DNA of 64,000 bases from Flavobacterium sedimenticola (lineage in GTDB: Bacteria > Bacteroidota > Bacteroidia > Flavobacteriales > Flavobacteriaceae), in contig NZ_JASGBP010000010.1 in NCBI RefSeq assembly GCF_030053345.1, forward strand, positions 49,448 through 113,447. The letters are read 5' to 3'. This document shows positions 8,056 through 19,385 of the stretch, one piece after another. The translations under genes were made by a program, and so were the position numbers. Every line of letters begins with the position of its first letter. Positions within the stretch are counted from its first letter, which is position 1. The notes beneath the pieces were generated by a model. The model was given only the letters and a program-made list of their open reading frames with translations, searched no databases and was not told the origin of the DNA.

Positions 8056-9311
8056 GTGCCGTGTTCCGAAAATACCGCTACTATATATTCATTATACTGG
8101 TCGGATTAGGTAGTTTGGCAGTGCTCAACGGATTACTGCAACTCGACCAACAAACCATCATTTTTCCCGATTGCGACAACTATTTGCAGTCGGCTCAAAA
8201 AATGTATCACAAGTTTACCGGACACTTTTACCGACCGATGGTGATGGCTTTTATTACAGGAATCCCGTATTTGTTCGGGAGTTCGGATGCCGGAATTTTT
8301 ACATGGAGTTTGGTGGTGAATATTTTCTGTTGGTTATCGACTTCCATTTTACTCTTCGAAATCCTCAAAAATTTTGTGAGCCCAAAAAAAGCTTTTGGTG
8401 TTGCGATTTTGCCTTTTTTGGTGGTAGGGAATACCGTACTCAACTTTCATTTGCTTACCGAAAACATCTTTGTGTTTTGTATCATGCTGGCGTTTTATAC
8501 GTTGCTGCAGTATTATAAAACCCGGCATTTCGGTTACTTGTCTTTTTCGTTGGCGGTGTTTATAAGCAGTATGCTCATTAAGCCGGGAGCTAAATTTTTA
8601 GCTATTGTAATCGTATTGTTCTATTTCAAAGAACTCCTTAAAAACTACCGACAACGCAGTATGATTTTCTTTTACGGCAGTGTTTTGATGGTACTGATTC
8701 AGGTGGTTGGGATGCGAATTCAATATGGTGATTTTACGATTAGTTACATCGACGGTGTCACCTATCACAATTACATTTGCAGTAAGGCCGAATGTTTTAA
8801 AAACGGAACGACGTACGACCAAATTAATAATCCGAGAGCCGAATATTTGTTTACACTCGATTTTACCGAGCAGAAAAAAATAGCGGCAGCCGATTTAAAA
8901 AATCAACTCCAAAATAACTTTCCCAATTTTGTGAAGGCTTATTTTGATGATGTGAAAGAAAATACCATTTCGGGGAATTCTTGTATTCATTTTTTGGAAA
9001 ACAAGAAAAACAGTCCCGATTTCGACTTTTGGAAAACATTCTTTTTTGATGTGACCAAATGGCAAAACAGACTGTTGAGCTTGTTGGCTGTGGTTTTGGC
9101 GGGTTATTTTATGTTGAAGAACTTCAGGACTAACCGATGGAAATTTGTAATAGCCTTTTTTATTGCCTACATCATAATATTGTCCGGCATTTCCTGTGGT
9201 CAGGGCGACCGCTTTCACTTGGTGACTTTTCCGTTTGTATTCTTGCTTTTAGGACTTTTTGTGTATCGCCAAAAGGGTACTACACTGTTTTCTGAACCAC
9301 CTCAAACATAG
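8052..9311 (+). CDS. Multi-pass membrane protein, GT-C glycosyltransferase-like
   Basis: Integral inner-membrane protein of 419 residues with roughly nine to eleven hydrophobic segments. The first loop after TM1 carries IIFPDCDNYLQSAQ, acidic residues placed like those in GT-C lipid-linked sugar transferases (PMT/ArnT/GT39 group), followed by a FYRPMVMAF segment. A hydrophilic stretch (about 235-325, with several Cys) would face the periplasm, and the tail is Arg/Lys-rich. Start and previous stop overlap (ATGA), so it is coupled to the oxygenase. Its 3' end overlaps the convergent FtsE-like gene by 32 bp. GT-C function is an inference from topology and context; no catalytic motif is conclusive. 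Confidence 0.6.
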   Translation: MSAVFRKYRYYIFIILVGLGSLAVLNGLLQLDQQTIIFPDCDNYLQSAQKMYHKFTGHFYRPMVMAFITGIPYLFGSSDAGIFTWSLVVNIFCWLSTSILLFEILKNFVSPKKAFGVAILPFLVVGNTVLNFHLLTENIFVFCIMLAFYTLLQYYKTRHFGYLSFSLAVFISSMLIKPGAKFLAIVIVLFYFKELLKNYRQRSMIFFYGSVLMVLIQVVGMRIQYGDFTISYIDGVTYHNYICSKAECFKNGTTYDQINNPRAEYLFTLDFTEQKKIAAADLKNQLQNNFPNFVKAYFDDVKENTISGNSCIHFLENKKNSPDFDFWKTFFFDVTKWQNRLLSLLAVVLAGYFMLKNFRTNRWKFVIAFFIAYIIILSGISCGQGDRFHLVTFPFVFLLLGLFVYRQKGTTLFSEPPQT

Positions 9312-9963
9312 TGTTGTCTTCGCACTTCAGGGTTTTGGCCGGGAATTTCATAATCACGGCATAATCGTGCGTCGACATGATTACGGTTTTCCCGTTTTCA
9401 TTAATTTTTTTCAACACGCCCAAGACTTCCGCGCTGGTTTGAGGGTCCAAATTTCCGGTGGGTTCATCGGCCAAAATCAATTCGGGGTCATTGAGTAGTG
9501 CGCGGGCAATGGCCACGCGTTGCTGTTCGCCACCCGATAATTGATGCGGCATCTTGTTCGCAATACCTTTTAAGCCTACTTTTTCTAAAACATCGATGAT
9601 TTTGTTTTGCATCGAAGCCGCATCGGTCCAACCGGTGGCTTTCAGTACAAACAACATATTCTCATTTACACTGCGATCGGGCAACAACAGAAAATCCTGA
9701 AATACAATGCCTAATTTTCTTCTTAAAAACGGAATATCGCTTTCTTTCAAGTTGGCTAAGTCGTAACCTACAATTTGACCCTGACCCACGGTTAAGGGCA
9801 AATCGGCATACAAGGTTTTCATAAAACTACTCTTTCCGGTTCCGGTTTTACCAATAATGTATAAAAACTCACCTTCTTTGACATCCAAGTTGATTTGGGA
9901 TAAAATCACTTTGTTTTCCTGATAAATCGTAACGTCTTTTAATGATAAAACTATTTGTGACAT
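9280..9963 (-). CDS. ftsE: FtsE-like ABC transporter ATPase
   Basis: Nucleotide-binding subunit of an FtsEX/LolD-type ABC complex, 227 residues. It has Walker [10 protein letters not shown] (38-46), Q-loop Gln89 in GIVFQDF, the signature LSGGEQQ (142-148), Walker B ELILADEP (161-168) and H-loop His199 in [18 protein letters not shown] after the Q-loop resembles FtsE, which with FtsX controls cell-wall hydrolases at division. No FtsX permease is adjacent; in Flavobacteria ftsX is usually elsewhere. A LolD-type role in lipoprotein release is the alternative. The gene is convergent with the membrane protein gene and overlaps its last 32 bases. Confidence 0.78.
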   Translation of the reverse strand: MSQIVLSLKDVTIYQENKVILSQINLDVKEGEFLYIIGKTGTGKSSFMKTLYADLPLTVGQGQIVGYDLANLKESDIPFLRRKLGIVFQDFLLLPDRSVNENMLFVLKATGWTDAASMQNKIIDVLEKVGLKGIANKMPHQLSGGEQQRVAIARALLNDPELILADEPTGNLDPQTSAEVLGVLKKINENGKTVIMSTHDYAVIMKFPAKTLKCEDNTMFEVVQKTV

Positions 9964-9999
9964 GAGTAATTTTGTTTATGTGGTAAAAGTAGTAAATAT

Positions 10000-10027
10000 A
10001 AATTCCAAATTCCAAATTCCAAATTCC
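10000..10027. repeat. Heptanucleotide tandem repeat, four copies
   Basis: Four exact copies of AAATTCC in the divergent gap between the FtsE-like gene and the TPR gene, followed by a partial fifth (AAA). It lies about 37 bp upstream of the FtsE-like start codon. Slippage could vary the copy number; no function is evident. Confidence 0.8.
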
Positions 10028-10134
10028 AAAATCACAAGGTTTGACATGTAAAAAAGAACTTTCCACTTTAAGAATTGTTTACAACAATGTTTATAATAAA
10101 TAACAATGTTTTTACGTTATAGGCTGTAGAGTAA

Positions 10135-10142
10135 TATTTTTG
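10135..10142 (+). promoter_or_regulatory. -7 promoter element for the TPR gene
   Basis: TATTTTTG matches TAnnTTTG and lies 20 bp before the ATG at 10163, implying a short leader. No clear TTG lies 19-21 bp upstream. Confidence 0.45.
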
Positions 10143-10162
10143 AAAAACTAAAAATACGAATC

Positions 10163-13100
10163 ATGCGTAAAGTTTTAATGTTATGTTTTCTGCTGGTAAC
10201 GGCAGTGTTTTTTGAAGTTTCAGCCCAACAATCTGCTATTTATACGCATCCGCTGTCAGAATTTGACAAAGCACTTTTATTGTATAAAGACAAGCAGTAT
10301 CAGTCGGCTCAAATTTTGTTTGAAAAAGTCAAACAAGAGAACAAACAAGACGATATACAGGCCGATTGCGCTTATTACATTGCCAATTGCGCCATTCATT
10401 TAAATCAAAACAATGCCGATGAGTTGATGGAAAAATTCGTGGCCGATTATCCTACGAGTTCTAAACAAAATCAGGCTTACATCGAAGTGGCGCAATATTA
10501 CTTTGAGCAAGGCAAATACCCGCAAGCCTTGCAGTATTTTGATAAAGTAGATGAAAGCGCGTTGACCTACGAACAAACTGAAAAATTCAACTTTCAAAAA
10601 GGGTACGCGTATTACACCGCCGGAAACAAAAAAGAAGCCGCCAATTATTTCAATAAAGTTTCCAATTCGAAAGGATACGGTTCTCAAGCCAAATATTACT
10701 TAGGTATGATGTTGTATGAGGGCGACAATTACCAAGAAGCCAATAAAGTCTTCGAACAGATTGAAGATAAAGAAAAGTACAAAGACAAGCTTTCGTATTT
10801 TCAGGCGGATATGCATTTCAAAGCCGGAGCGTTTCAAAAAGCCATTGATGCCGGTTTGGAGGCCATGTCGAAATCGACGGCTCTAGAGAAGTCGGAGTTG
10901 AATAAAATCATTGGTGAAAGTTATTTCAACTTACAGCAGTACGACAAAGCGTTGCCGTATTTGAAAGAATACAAAGGTAAAAAAGGGAAGTGGAGCAATA
11001 CCGATTTTTACCAATTAGGCTATGCTTACTACAAACAAAAAGACTACGAAAATGCCATTCTTCAGTTTAATAAAATTATTGACGGGAAAGATGGTGTAGC
11101 GCAAAACGGCTACTACCATTTAGGAGAATGTTATTTCAAAACCGACAAAAAGCAACAAGCTTTAAATGCGTTTAAGAGTGCTTCCGAAATGGATTTTGAC
11201 ACCAAAATTCAGGAAGATGCTTTCTTGAACTATGCTAAGTTGAGTTATGAAATCGGAAACTCCTACCAAAGTATTCCCGATGTGTTGTCGGCTTTCCTTA
11301 CGAAGTATCCGAATTCCCCAAGTAAAACAGAGATTGAAACGCTCTTGATTAACTCTTATATTACCTCCAAAAACTACAAAGATGCTTTGGTGTTATTGGA
11401 AAAAAACAACACGGAAACCAACAAACCGGCCTACCAAAAAGTAACATTCTACCGCGGGATTGAGTTGTATACCGACGGGAATTACAAAGAAGCGTTGGCC
11501 ATGTTTAAAAAATCGATAGCCACGCCGAGAAACGAAAAGTTCACCGCCAGAGCCACCTTCTGGAAAGGCGAAACCGAGTATGTGTTGGATAATTTTAATG
11601 AGGCGTTGTTGAGCTTCAAACAGTTTACGGGTTATGCTTCGGCTAAGGAAACGCCTGAAAATAAAAACATCAATTACAATATCGCCTATGCGTATTTCAA
11701 ACAAAAAGAATACGACCAAGCCGGGAATTATTTCCAAAGTTTTATTGATGGGAACAAAGACGATAAAGTACGTTTGAACGATGCTTATTTGCGATTGGGT
11801 GACAGCCGATTTGTAACGTCCAAATATTGGCCGGCCATGGATGCCTACAACAAAGCCATCGAAATGAAAGGGATTGATGCCGATTATGCGGCATTCCAAA
11901 AAGCCTTGAGTTACGGTTTTGTGAATCGCAACGATCGTAAAATTGAGGATTTCAATAAGTTTTTACAAAATTTCAAAACATCACAATACCGTGATGATGC
12001 CTTGTTTGAACTAGGAAATACCTATGTAGCCGAGAACAAAACCGATTTGGCGGTGAAAACCTACGACCAGTTGTTGAGCGAATTCAAAAACGGTTCGTTT
12101 GCTTCGAAAGCGGTATTGCGACAAGGTTTGGTGTATTACAATGCCCAAAAAGACGAATTGGCTTTGGCCAAATTTAAAAAAGTAGCCGCCGATTATCCGC
12201 GTTCTCCCGAAGCGTTAGAGGCCGTGTCTACCGCGCGTTTAATTTACATGGATAACGGCAAAGTAGACGAATACGCTTCTTGGGTAAGAACGCTCGATTT
12301 TGTGGAAGTGTCCGATGCCGAATTGGATAACGACACGTATGAATCGGCTGAAAAACAATATTTACAAAACAATACCAAGCAAGCCATTTCCAGTTTGAGT
12401 GGGTATGTTTCTAAATTTCCGAACGGCATTCACGCACTCAAAGCCAATTTTTATTTGGCGCAGTCGTATTATGCCGATGGTTTGGAAAGCAATTCGGTTC
12501 CGAATTACGAATTCGTAATCAGCAAACCGCGAAACGAATTTACAGAACAATCCTTGGCGCGTTTGGCTGAAATTCATTTGAAAAAAGACGATTACACCAA
12601 AGCGGTTCCGGTTTTGAAACGTTTGGAAACCGAAGCCGATTTTCCGCAGAATGTCACTTTTGCGCAAGCCAATTTGATGCGTGCCTATTACGAACAAAAA
12701 GACTACACCAATGCGGTGGTTTATGCCGATAAAGTGTTGGCCAATCCGAAAACCGACAACAAAATTAAGAGTGATGCGCAAATTATTGTAGCACGTTCGG
12801 CGATTAAGGTAAATGATGAGGCCAAAGCCCGGGTAGCGTATGCCAAATTGATGACTATCGCCAAAGGAGAATTGGCAGCAGAAGCGTTGTATTACGACGC
12901 CTACTTCAAAAACAAAGACGGAAAATTCGAGGATTCCAATAAAGCGGTGCAAAAATTAGCCAAAGAGTATTCGGGCTACAAGTATTTTGGTGCCAAAGGA
13001 TTGATTATTATGGCTAAAAATTATTATCAGTTAAAAGATAATTTCAGCGCGACTTCTATCTTAGACAGCGTTATTAAAAATTTTGCCACCTATACTGATG

Positions 13101-13177
13101 TGGTGGCCGAAGCGCAAACCGAATTGGATTTTATTAAAGGCGAAGCCGCGAAAACGAACTCATCTATCCAAAATTAA
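10163..13177 (+). CDS. Large exported tetratricopeptide-repeat protein
   Basis: Periplasmic or outer-membrane-associated TPR protein of 1004 residues. A signal peptide is clear: MRKVLMLCFLLVTAVFF then EVSAQQ as the cleavage region. The rest is a chain of 34-residue helical repeats with the TPR pattern (for example YYFEQGKYPQALQYFDKV, FQLGYAYYKQKDYENAILQF-type units), and YPxSPxA motifs of the outer-membrane TPR kind. It ends 11 bp before the ATG of an outer-membrane barrel gene, so the two are probably cotranscribed. A scaffold or assembly role for the barrel partner is an inference. No catalytic domain is visible. Confidence 0.82.
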   Translation: MRKVLMLCFLLVTAVFFEVSAQQSAIYTHPLSEFDKALLLYKDKQYQSAQILFEKVKQENKQDDIQADCAYYIANCAIHLNQNNADELMEKFVADYPTSSKQNQAYIEVAQYYFEQGKYPQALQYFDKVDESALTYEQTEKFNFQKGYAYYTAGNKKEAANYFNKVSNSKGYGSQAKYYLGMMLYEGDNYQEANKVFEQIEDKEKYKDKLSYFQADMHFKAGAFQKAIDAGLEAMSKSTALEKSELNKIIGESYFNLQQYDKALPYLKEYKGKKGKWSNTDFYQLGYAYYKQKDYENAILQFNKIIDGKDGVAQNGYYHLGECYFKTDKKQQALNAFKSASEMDFDTKIQEDAFLNYAKLSYEIGNSYQSIPDVLSAFLTKYPNSPSKTEIETLLINSYITSKNYKDALVLLEKNNTETNKPAYQKVTFYRGIELYTDGNYKEALAMFKKSIATPRNEKFTARATFWKGETEYVLDNFNEALLSFKQFTGYASAKETPENKNINYNIAYAYFKQKEYDQAGNYFQSFIDGNKDDKVRLNDAYLRLGDSRFVTSKYWPAMDAYNKAIEMKGIDADYAAFQKALSYGFVNRNDRKIEDFNKFLQNFKTSQYRDDALFELGNTYVAENKTDLAVKTYDQLLSEFKNGSFASKAVLRQGLVYYNAQKDELALAKFKKVAADYPRSPEALEAVSTARLIYMDNGKVDEYASWVRTLDFVEVSDAELDNDTYESAEKQYLQNNTKQAISSLSGYVSKFPNGIHALKANFYLAQSYYADGLESNSVPNYEFVISKPRNEFTEQSLARLAEIHLKKDDYTKAVPVLKRLETEADFPQNVTFAQANLMRAYYEQKDYTNAVVYADKVLANPKTDNKIKSDAQIIVARSAIKVNDEAKARVAYAKLMTIAKGELAAEALYYDAYFKNKDGKFEDSNKAVQKLAKEYSGYKYFGAKGLIIMAKNYYQLKDNFSATSILDSVIKNFATYTDVVAEAQTELDFIKGEAAKTNSSIQN

Positions 13178-13188
13178 TTTTGATTCCC

Positions 13189-14925
13189 ATGAACAAGACA
13201 GTGCACTATACGCTCACAACCATACTATTTTTGATTGGCTTGCCCAAGGCCTTTTCTCAAAAAACAAATGACAACATCGGTACCGAAGTGGTGAATGTGG
13301 TGAAACCTTATACGCCGACCATTTCAGATGCTTTTAAAGTAAAAGAAACACCTTCTTTGGATGATGAAGAAACCCAGCGCAAAGAAAACATCCAGTACAA
13401 TATTTTTTCTTTTCCGGTAGCGTCTACTTTTGCACCGGCCAAAGGCAAAGCGGCAAATGTGGATAAAGAACCCGCCGAGAAAATTTTTAGCAATTACCTA
13501 ACCTTAGCGGCCGGAAATTACGGTACCATAAACGCCGAGTTATTTGTGACACAAAACGTGAGCAATACCGATTATTTTGGAGGGATGTTGCGCCACAATT
13601 CCACGCAAGGCGGCATTAATGATGTAGTGTTGGACGATAAATTCTTGAATACGGCTTTAGATCTAACGTATGGAAGCCGAACCAAAACGATGACTTGGAA
13701 TGCTGATGTTGGCTACCAAAACCAAGTTTACAATTGGTACGGTATATTTCCAGGAACATTGTCTGATGCCACCATTGACGGTATCGACGAGCAACAAACC
13801 TATCATACGTTGTATTTAGGCGGAAGATTGGGTTTAGGGGATAGTTTCTTAAAAGAAAGCTCGATTAAATTCAGTCGCTTTTGGGATGCTTTCGGTTCGG
13901 CCGAAAATCGTTTTGTAGCTAAGCCTTCTTTGGCGTTTGATATTGTAAAAGAAAAAATAAAAGCCGATTTTGTGTTGGACTACATCAGCGGCACATTTGA
14001 TCAAACCTATTACGGAGGCGCTTCGTTTAAATATGGTTTTACCAATGTGGGTTTTCAACCGAGTGTCGTGATTAAGAAAGACGATTTAACCGTTAATGCG
14101 GGTGTCGGATTCTTTTACAGTGCTGCGCAGGAAGCCGGAGAAAGCAAATTCTTTATCTATCCGCAAGTGACCGGTTCGTATAAAGTAGTGGGTGATTTAA
14201 TGATTTTTTATGCCGGAATCGAAGGTGGCTTGAAGCAAAATTCCTATCGCGATTTTGTACAGGAAAATTTCTTTGTATCGCCAACGTTAGCCGTAGCGCC
14301 GACCGATCAAAAATTTGATGTGTATGCCGGATTAAAAGGAAAACTAGCTAATAGTGTGAGTTATAACATCAGAGCTTCGTATTTGAATGAAGAAAACAAA
14401 CCGTTGTTTAAAAGTAATGGCTACGATGAAAGTAGTGCCAATACCGATGGGTATGCCTATGGCAATTCTTTTGATGTAGTGTATGATAATGTAAAAACCA
14501 TCAGCTTTTTCGGGGAGTTGAAAGCCGATTTTTCTAAAAATGTTACTTTCGGAATCAACGGTACGTTCTCGAGTTACTCGATGGATATCCAAAAAGAAGC
14601 GTGGAATTTACCGGGAATCAGCATTGGAACCAGTTTGGATGTGAATATCACGCCTAAATGGTATGCCGGTGCCAAAGTATTTTTTGTAGGCGAACGAAAA
14701 GATCAATTTATCCGCAGCTCTATTTTAATCGACTATCCGATTGTGAATGCCACACTTGACAGTTATTTTGATTTGAATGCCCATTTAGGTTACAAACACA
14801 ACGAGCGTCTGACCTTCTTTTTAAAAGGAAACAATTTGGCCAACCAAGATTATCAACGTTGGTTGAATTATCCGGTGCAAGGCATTCAGGTAATGGCCGG
14901 AGCCAGTTATAAATTCGATTTTTAA
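13189..14925 (+). CDS. Outer-membrane beta-barrel protein (TonB-dependent receptor-like, no plug)
   Basis: Predicted outer-membrane barrel of 578 residues from the ATG at 13189; a TTG at 13180 adds three residues and is less likely. The signal peptide is MNKTVHYTLTTILFLIGLP then KAFSQK. A conserved-looking linker VVNVVKPYTPTISDAFKVKE follows, then a proline-rich segment and about 450 residues of alternating amphipathic strands rich in Tyr and Gly. The C-terminus LNYPVQGIQVMAGASYKFDF ends in Phe, as barrel proteins do. There is no N-terminal plug domain, so annotation as a complete TonB-dependent receptor would overreach. It is paired with the upstream TPR gene, and an intrinsic terminator follows. 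Confidence 0.75.
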   Translation: MNKTVHYTLTTILFLIGLPKAFSQKTNDNIGTEVVNVVKPYTPTISDAFKVKETPSLDDEETQRKENIQYNIFSFPVASTFAPAKGKAANVDKEPAEKIFSNYLTLAAGNYGTINAELFVTQNVSNTDYFGGMLRHNSTQGGINDVVLDDKFLNTALDLTYGSRTKTMTWNADVGYQNQVYNWYGIFPGTLSDATIDGIDEQQTYHTLYLGGRLGLGDSFLKESSIKFSRFWDAFGSAENRFVAKPSLAFDIVKEKIKADFVLDYISGTFDQTYYGGASFKYGFTNVGFQPSVVIKKDDLTVNAGVGFFYSAAQEAGESKFFIYPQVTGSYKVVGDLMIFYAGIEGGLKQNSYRDFVQENFFVSPTLAVAPTDQKFDVYAGLKGKLANSVSYNIRASYLNEENKPLFKSNGYDESSANTDGYAYGNSFDVVYDNVKTISFFGELKADFSKNVTFGINGTFSSYSMDIQKEAWNLPGISIGTSLDVNITPKWYAGAKVFFVGERKDQFIRSSILIDYPIVNATLDSYFDLNAHLGYKHNERLTFFLKGNNLANQDYQRWLNYPVQGIQVMAGASYKFDF

Positions 14926-14946
14926 ACTTTTTTAATGCCCATAACA

Positions 14947-14984
14947 ATCCTGTAGCGTTACCTTTGCGCTACAGGATTTTTTTA
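14947..14984 (+). terminator. Rho-independent terminator after the barrel gene
   Basis: An 11-bp stem (ATCCTGTAGCG with CGCTACAGGAT) closes a 9-base loop and is followed by a T-run. It ends only 10 bases before the next ATG, and its loop contains a promoter-like element (listed separately). Confidence 0.85.
14959..14966 (+). promoter_or_regulatory. -7 element inside the terminator loop
   Basis: TACCTTTG matches TAnnTTTG exactly. It starts 36 bp before the ATG at 14995, which fits a transcript starting near 14970 with a leader of about 25 bases. It occupies the loop of the upstream terminator. No good TTG was seen at -33. Confidence 0.5.
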
Positions 14985-14994
14985 TACTGCGTAT

Positions 14995-15444
14995 ATGACT
15001 TTCAAAGGAGAGGTGTATTCCCGTTACCAAGAGTTAGTTCAAGACCGAATAGATGTCTTTCAGGATATGATTGCAGGCTTAACCGAAGATGCACAGAATG
15101 ATGCCAAAGGTTCGGCCGGAGACAAACACGAAACGGCTTTGTCGATGATGCATTTAGAGCAGGAGAAACTCAACCACAAGCTCCAAGAAATTCTGAATCA
15201 AAAAGCCGTTTTGAATAAAATTGATCCTACGGCATCGCATCAAAAAGTAGCTTTGGGTAGCTTGGTACGAGCCAACGGGATGTGGCTTTTTGTGAGTACG
15301 GCCTTGCCTAAAATCGTTGTCAATGGTAAAAGTGTATTTGCACTTTCACCACAATCGCCTTTAGGCCGTCAATTAATGGGTAATCCGGCAGGAACAGTTA
15401 TCGCTGTTAACGGGAAAGACTACCTTATTGAAAGCATCGATTAA
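14995..15444 (+). CDS. GreA/GreB-family C-terminal domain protein
   Basis: 149-residue protein built like a transcript-cleavage factor: an N-terminal helical, coiled-coil-prone part (about 5-75) and a C-terminal FKBP-like Gre domain. The Gre signature is SPQSPLGRQLMGNPAGTVIA followed by VNGKDYLIESI, matching the SPlgrALlGkkvGD pattern of GreA. The acidic finger-tip pair that drives RNA cleavage in GreA is not obvious in the coiled coil, so it may bind RNA polymerase without cleavage activity. Relatives have sometimes been misnamed 3-oxoacyl-ACP synthase. It appears monocistronic. Confidence 0.7.
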   Translation: MTFKGEVYSRYQELVQDRIDVFQDMIAGLTEDAQNDAKGSAGDKHETALSMMHLEQEKLNHKLQEILNQKAVLNKIDPTASHQKVALGSLVRANGMWLFVSTALPKIVVNGKSVFALSPQSPLGRQLMGNPAGTVIAVNGKDYLIESID

Positions 15445-15519
15445 CAATTTTTAACTTCAAACGTATATCTGCCACTTTTTTAGTTTCATATTTTTCGTAA
15501 TATTCTATATTTAATTTAA

Positions 15520-15564
15520 AATTAAAATCAATACTTTGTTTTAAGTTTTCAATTAAAATCAATA
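15520..15564 (+). repeat. Direct repeat upstream of asnB
   Basis: Two exact copies of AATTAAAATCAATA at 15520-15533 and 15551-15564, 31 bp apart start to start (about three helical turns). They lie 49-93 bp before the asnB ATG. The region is AT-rich, so chance is possible. Confidence 0.5.
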
Positions 15565-15612
15565 TAATCATTTTTGCTTCATCAAATAAATGAAAGAAGT
15601 AAAATTAAGATT

Positions 15613-17229
15613 ATGTGCGGAATATTAGCCATTATAGGAAAGGGAAAAGACGAGCAATTGGTGAAGCAATTGTCTAAACGAATGTCGCATCGCGGACCCG
15701 ATGAAAGTGATATGCATGTTACCGAAAACGGACATATTTTAAGTCATGAGCGATTGTCTATTATCGATTTGCATTCCGGCAGACAACCTATTCAAGGCTG
15801 TTCGACTGCATGGATGGTTCATAATGGTGAAATATACAACCACCAGGAATTGCGTGATACGGTTTTAAAAGATCATGTGTTTCGTTCCAAATCCGATTCA
15901 GAGGTAATTGTGCATTTGTATGAAAAATTCGGATACGATTTTGTTCACATGCTCGACGGCGATTTTGCTTTTGTGGTGGTGGATGGTGACGATTACATCG
16001 CCGGACGCGATCCGCTGGGCGTAAAACCGTTGTATTACGGTATGGACGACAGAGGACGGATGTATTTTGCTTCCGAAATGAAACCGATTGCCGACCAATG
16101 TAAAACCTTTTCCACCTTTCCCCCGGGCCATTATTACACCGCCGAAACCGGTTTTGTGAAATACTACACGCCCGAGTATGAAGATTATAAAAAATGTGAT
16201 GCCGAAGTTGATTATGCGCTCTTGCGAGAAGCCTTGACCGAAGCCACGCGTAAGCGATTGATGAGTGATGTGCCTATAGGGGTGTTGTTATCGGGCGGAT
16301 TAGATTCGTCGCTAACCTCTTCCATTGCGGCTCGATTGTTACAAGATAAGGGCAAAGAACTGCATTCCTTTTCTATCGGATTGGATCAGGAAGCGCCTGA
16401 TGCCATTGCAGCTCGAAAGGTGGCCGCGTTTTTAGGAACGAAACATCACGAAGTACATTTTACCATAGATCAAGGAATCGAAGTGTTGGATAAATTAATT
16501 TGGCATTTGGAAACCTACGATGTGACTTCCGTACGTGCCAGTACACCCATGTATTTTTTGTCGAAAGCCATTACCGATTTGGGCATCAAAGTGGTTTTAT
16601 CAGGGGAAGGTGCCGATGAGGTGTTTGGCGGCTATCTGTATTTCAGAAACGCGCCGACAACCGAAGATTTTACCAAAGAAACCATTGAACGCGTACAAAA
16701 GCTGTTTACAGCCGATTTATTGCGTGCTGACAAATCGACGATGGCGCACGGCTTAGAAGCCCGAGTACCGTTTTTGGACAAAGACTTTCTCGATGTAGCC
16801 ATGAAAATCAAAGGCGAAGAAAAATTGCCTAAAACCTATGGGGGCCGAGAGAAATACATCCTTCGAAAAGCTTTTGATACGCCGGAACAGCCCTATCTTC
16901 CCCAAGAAGTATTATGGCGTCAAAAAGAACAGTTTTCCGATGGCGTAGGGTACCGTTGGATTGATACGCTCATCGAGTATTGCGCTTCTCAAGTAACCGA
17001 TGAACAAATGGAGCAGGCGGCCACGCTATATCCGTATAACACTCCGGTGACCAAAGAAGCCTATTATTACAGAACTATTTTCCATAAATACTATCCACAA
17101 ACGAGTGCGGCGCAAACCGTTCGAAAATGGATACCGAAATGGCAAGAAAATCAAGATCCGAGCGGTCGAGCCAACGCGGCTCACGTGCAAGCGGATGTTG
17201 AAATCGCAAAGTCAGGGGTTGTAGCCTGA
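15613..17229 (+). CDS. asnB: Asparagine synthase B, glutamine-hydrolysing
   Basis: Makes asparagine from aspartate, ATP and glutamine (EC 6.3.5.4), 538 residues. The start at 15613 is fixed by the class II amidotransferase rule: Met-Cys2-Gly-Ile, with Cys2 as nucleophile after Met removal. The glutaminase domain (1-190) shows MSHRGPDESD, HERLSIIDL and VHNGEIYN; the synthetase domain has the PP-loop LSGGLDSSL (226-234), then GEGADEVFGGY and the K-rich REKYILRKAF. An upstream in-frame ATG at 15574 would bury Cys2 and is rejected. The 168-bp upstream gap holds a 14-bp direct repeat, and a terminator follows. Confidence 0.96.
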   Translation: MCGILAIIGKGKDEQLVKQLSKRMSHRGPDESDMHVTENGHILSHERLSIIDLHSGRQPIQGCSTAWMVHNGEIYNHQELRDTVLKDHVFRSKSDSEVIVHLYEKFGYDFVHMLDGDFAFVVVDGDDYIAGRDPLGVKPLYYGMDDRGRMYFASEMKPIADQCKTFSTFPPGHYYTAETGFVKYYTPEYEDYKKCDAEVDYALLREALTEATRKRLMSDVPIGVLLSGGLDSSLTSSIAARLLQDKGKELHSFSIGLDQEAPDAIAARKVAAFLGTKHHEVHFTIDQGIEVLDKLIWHLETYDVTSVRASTPMYFLSKAITDLGIKVVLSGEGADEVFGGYLYFRNAPTTEDFTKETIERVQKLFTADLLRADKSTMAHGLEARVPFLDKDFLDVAMKIKGEEKLPKTYGGREKYILRKAFDTPEQPYLPQEVLWRQKEQFSDGVGYRWIDTLIEYCASQVTDEQMEQAATLYPYNTPVTKEAYYYRTIFHKYYPQTSAAQTVRKWIPKWQENQDPSGRANAAHVQADVEIAKSGVVA

Positions 17230-17259
17230 TTGAATTGAAGTTTAGTTTGTTTGTTAAAG

Positions 17260-17291
17260 AACGTCCGTCATTTTTGGCGGGCGTTTTTTTG
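17260..17291 (+). terminator. Rho-independent terminator after asnB
   Basis: Stem AACGTCCGTC pairs with GGCGGGCGTT (two G-U pairs), loop ATTTTT-like, then a run of seven T. Confidence 0.85.
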
Positions 17292-17367
17292 TTGAAATCA
17301 TCCTAAAAATGTTAATAACTTAAGGCTTTTACGACTGTTTTTCAATAGGAAATCGGGGTCGTTTTTA

Positions 17368-17375
17368 TATATTTG
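17368..17375 (+). promoter_or_regulatory. -7 element of gyrB
   Basis: TATATTTG matches TAnnTTTG and lies 39 bp before the gyrB ATG. No clear TTG -33 element precedes it at the usual distance. Confidence 0.55.
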
Positions 17376-17408
17376 CGTGTTAGACAAAAAATACATTTTT
17401 TACGATAA

Positions 17409-19355
<1,947 letters not shown>

Positions 19356-19385
19356 CTAGCCCCGATTATTTGATATTAAGAGGAG

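Noticed and set aside
12362..12952. 196-aa minus-strand ORF in the TPR gene
   Set aside because: Antisense to the TPR repeats and without family features.
15574..15612. Extended asnB start
   Set aside because: The nucleophile Cys must follow the initiator Met, which only the ATG at 15613 gives.
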